From NCBI RefSeq assembly GCF_016900045.1, contig NZ_JACSNP010000001.1:124001-188000 (forward strand): DNA of 64,000 nt. Direction: 5' to 3'. Origin of the DNA: Fusobacterium mortiferum. GTDB taxonomy: Bacteria; Fusobacteriota; Fusobacteriia; Fusobacteriales; Fusobacteriaceae. Below, one piece after another: positions 62,120 to 64,000 of this stretch; within the stretch, counting starts at the first letter, position 1, and each line of letters opens with the position of its first letter. Below the pieces are notes generated by a model. The model saw only the letters and a list, made by a program, of their open reading frames with translations. It searched no databases and was not told the origin of the DNA. Made by a program: the position numbers and the translations under genes.

Positions 62120-64000
62120 ATGGGAATCAAGAAGAATTATTTCTTCAAATTAAAATCTGAAGACAAGAATATTATAACTTTTAAATTAGAAAACGAGAAT
62201 TTAGAAACAAAAGTTTCAGTTTTAGAAGAAGATATCATTAGAATAACTTTTATAAAAAATAATGAGCTAAAGCTAAATAGTACTTGGACAGTTGCACCTG
62301 GTCAAGAAGATGTCGCTTTTGAAGGAAGAGATAAGTTTGATTATTCAGTATATAGTTTGCCAAAATATAAATTTAATTTAGAAGATAATCAAGCAGAAAT
62401 AGAAACTAAAGAATTGAAATTAAAAATAAATTTAGATGGATTCAAAATAGAATGGTTTGGAAAACAAGATGAAAAGTGGTTGAAAATAGCTCAAGATAGG
62501 AAAACTCAAGCATATAATTTTGGATATTGGGGAGATAAACTTTATCACTATTTAGAAAGAGACCTAAAGGAACAATATTTTGGATTTGGAGAAAGAACAG
62601 GAAAGGTAAATAAACATTTTAGAAGAATGAAGATGCAAAATGTTGATCCAATGGGGTATGATGCTGAATACTCAGATCCGTTGTATAAACATATTCCTTT
62701 TTATATAACAAGAAATAAAGAGACGAAATACTCTTTTGGAATATTTTATGATAATACTTCAACAGTTGTTTTTGAAATGGGAACAGAATTAGATAATTAT
62801 CACGGATTATATAGATATTTTGAAGCTGAAGATGGAGATTTAGATTATTATGTTATAGCTGGACCTACAGTAAGTAAAATAACTGAAAGATTTTCTTGGT
62901 TAACAGGAAAAACTATATTTTCACCAAAATGGAGTATAGCTTACTCAGGTTCAACAATGACATATACTGATTTACCAGATTCTCAAAAGCTTTTAAATAA
63001 TTTCCTAGAGGATTGTAGAAAATATAATATTCCATGTTCTTCATTTCAATTATCATCAGGATATACCTCAATAGGAGATAAAAGATATGTTTTTAACTGG
63101 AATAGGGAAAAATTTCCGGATATAAAAGCTTTCACAGAACATTTTCATAAAAATGGAGTAAGACTTTGTGCAAATATAAAACCAGGATTTTTAAATGATC
63201 ATCCTAAATTTGAAGAAATGAAAGAAAAAGATTTATTTATAAAAGAAGCTAATTCAAATGATCCAGAATTAGTACAATTTTGGGATGATACAGGAGCTTA
63301 TATAGATTTTACAAATAAAGATTCTATTAATTGGTGGAAAAATAATGTAACAAAACAATTATTAGAATATGGTATAGATTCTACATGGAATGACAATAAT
63401 GAATATGAAGTATGGGATTCTAAAGCAAGATGTAATGGGTTTGGAAAGGGGATAGAGATAGGTTTAATAAGACCAATTCAAACATTTCTTATGTTAAAAA
63501 GTTCATTTGATGCTCAAAAAGAGTTTGCACCAAATATAAGACCATACTTAATATCTAGATCTGGTTGCCCAGGAATTCAAAGATATGTTCAAACTTGGAC
63601 TGGGGATAATAGAACGGAATGGAAAACATTGAGATTTAATAATTATATGGCGATAGGATTGTCATTGTCAGGAGTTTATAATCTAGGACACGATATTGGT
63701 GGTTTTTCAGGCTTAGCTCCAGATCCAGAATTATTTGTAAGATGGGTACAAAATGGAATCTTCTATCCAAGATTTACAATCCACTCATGGAATGATGATA
63801 AGACAGTAAATGTTCCTTGGATGTATCCAGAAGTACTTCCACAAATAAAGAAAGCGATGAATTTTAGAAGAATGATAACACCTTATATTTACAATTTGAT
63901 TTATAAGGCTCATAATGAATATACACCAATAATGAAACCGACTTTCTATAATTATGAAAGTGATGAAAATACATTTAATGAAAATGATGAATTTTTATTA
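62120..64000 (+). CDS. GH31 family glycoside hydrolase, 3' end beyond the window
   Basis: This is 627 codons of an ORF that is still open at the window end. TTGGAGGAAG precedes the ATG at 62120. An N-terminal beta-sandwich with FGFGERTGKVNKHFRRM leads into the GH31 barrel. The predicted nucleophile is D425 in STWNDNNEYEVWD, and the acid/base is D496 in YVQTWTGDNRTEW; LGHDIGGFSGLAPDPELFVRW is also a GH31 motif. No signal peptide is visible, so it probably acts in the cytoplasm on an imported disaccharide. GH31 enzymes are mostly alpha-glucosidases or alpha-xylosidases. Its place at the end of the glucuronate operon suggests an alpha-linked glucuronide, which is inference. Confidence 0.88.
   Translation, partial: MGIKKNYFFKLKSEDKNIITFKLENENLETKVSVLEEDIIRITFIKNNELKLNSTWTVAPGQEDVAFEGRDKFDYSVYSLPKYKFNLEDNQAEIETKELKLKINLDGFKIEWFGKQDEKWLKIAQDRKTQAYNFGYWGDKLYHYLERDLKEQYFGFGERTGKVNKHFRRMKMQNVDPMGYDAEYSDPLYKHIPFYITRNKETKYSFGIFYDNTSTVVFEMGTELDNYHGLYRYFEAEDGDLDYYVIAGPTVSKITERFSWLTGKTIFSPKWSIAYSGSTMTYTDLPDSQKLLNNFLEDCRKYNIPCSSFQLSSGYTSIGDKRYVFNWNREKFPDIKAFTEHFHKNGVRLCANIKPGFLNDHPKFEEMKEKDLFIKEANSNDPELVQFWDDTGAYIDFTNKDSINWWKNNVTKQLLEYGIDSTWNDNNEYEVWDSKARCNGFGKGIEIGLIRPIQTFLMLKSSFDAQKEFAPNIRPYLISRSGCPGIQRYVQTWTGDNRTEWKTLRFNNYMAIGLSLSGVYNLGHDIGGFSGLAPDPELFVRWVQNGIFYPRFTIHSWNDDKTVNVPWMYPEVLPQIKKAMNFRRMITPYIYNLIYKAHNEYTPIMKPTFYNYESDENTFNENDEFLL

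Overview
The window looks like a Fusobacterium chromosome segment. It is very AT-rich, and codon use is dominated by AGA, ATA and TTA. It opens with two outer-membrane porins sharing the fusobacterial MKRLALLL signal-peptide start; the second is a clear FomA-type protein. It combines Gram-negative envelope genes (lptC/A-like, lptB, lptF, lptG) with Clostridia-like gene neighbourhoods (alaS-ruvX, mutL, rlmH, DUF1292, DUF1934). The species cannot be settled from the sequence. I see no rRNA, tRNA, CRISPR array, insertion sequence or prophage.

Layout. 1-3.4 kb: two porins and an FNT-family channel. 3.5-4.7 kb: mntP converging on a ygjP-type metallohydrolase. 4.8-17.1 kb: one long plus-strand block, dusB-mutS-lptC/A-lptB-alaS-ruvX-secD-secF. 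17.2-27.3 kb: alr, an rRNA methyltransferase, cvpA, lptF, lptG, an M16 peptidase, dut, rodA, an RluA-type synthase and a purine permease. 27.5-33.1 kb: a dipeptide ABC operon (dppABCDF). 33.2-36.0 kb: a minus-strand pair, a CoA-disulfide-reductase-like flavoprotein and a TcyP-like cystine transporter. 36.2-38.1 kb: a nucleoside kinase and a small chimeric gene remnant. 38.2-43.6 kb: minus strand, with metQ under a SAM-I riboswitch, recJ, and a TPR protein with a degenerate lytic-transglycosylase domain. 43.8-49.9 kb: mutL-rlmH-DUF1292-DUF1934-TPR lipoprotein-lysS. 50.1-51.9 kb: lrgAB and a Crp/Fnr regulator. 52.0-64.0 kb: a hexuronate island.

How the genes work together. The lpt genes supply the inner-membrane pump (LptB, LptF, LptG) and an unusually long periplasmic bridge for lipopolysaccharide export; LptD is not in the window. 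The hexuronate island encodes a complete glucuronate route: UxaC, UxuB, UxuA, KdgK and Eda, with a TRAP importer. An AEC transporter lies between its two divergent arms, and a GH31 glycosidase cut by the window edge ends the operon. MutS and MutL sit 35 kb apart. The cystine transporter, the disulfide reductase and the SAM-controlled MetQ form a sulfur-related stretch.

Most of the window is housekeeping sequence. The points most worth a second look are the single-chain LptC/A bridge of about 894 residues, the HsdR/AAA chimera, the lytic-transglycosylase-like domain without its catalytic Glu, the FNT channel with Asn replacing the central His, a probably leaderless ygjP gene, a hairpin between the Shine-Dalgarno sequence and start codon of dppB, several TTG starts in a shared context, and a GH31 enzyme tied to glucuronate catabolism. 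All promoter, terminator and operator calls were made by eye.
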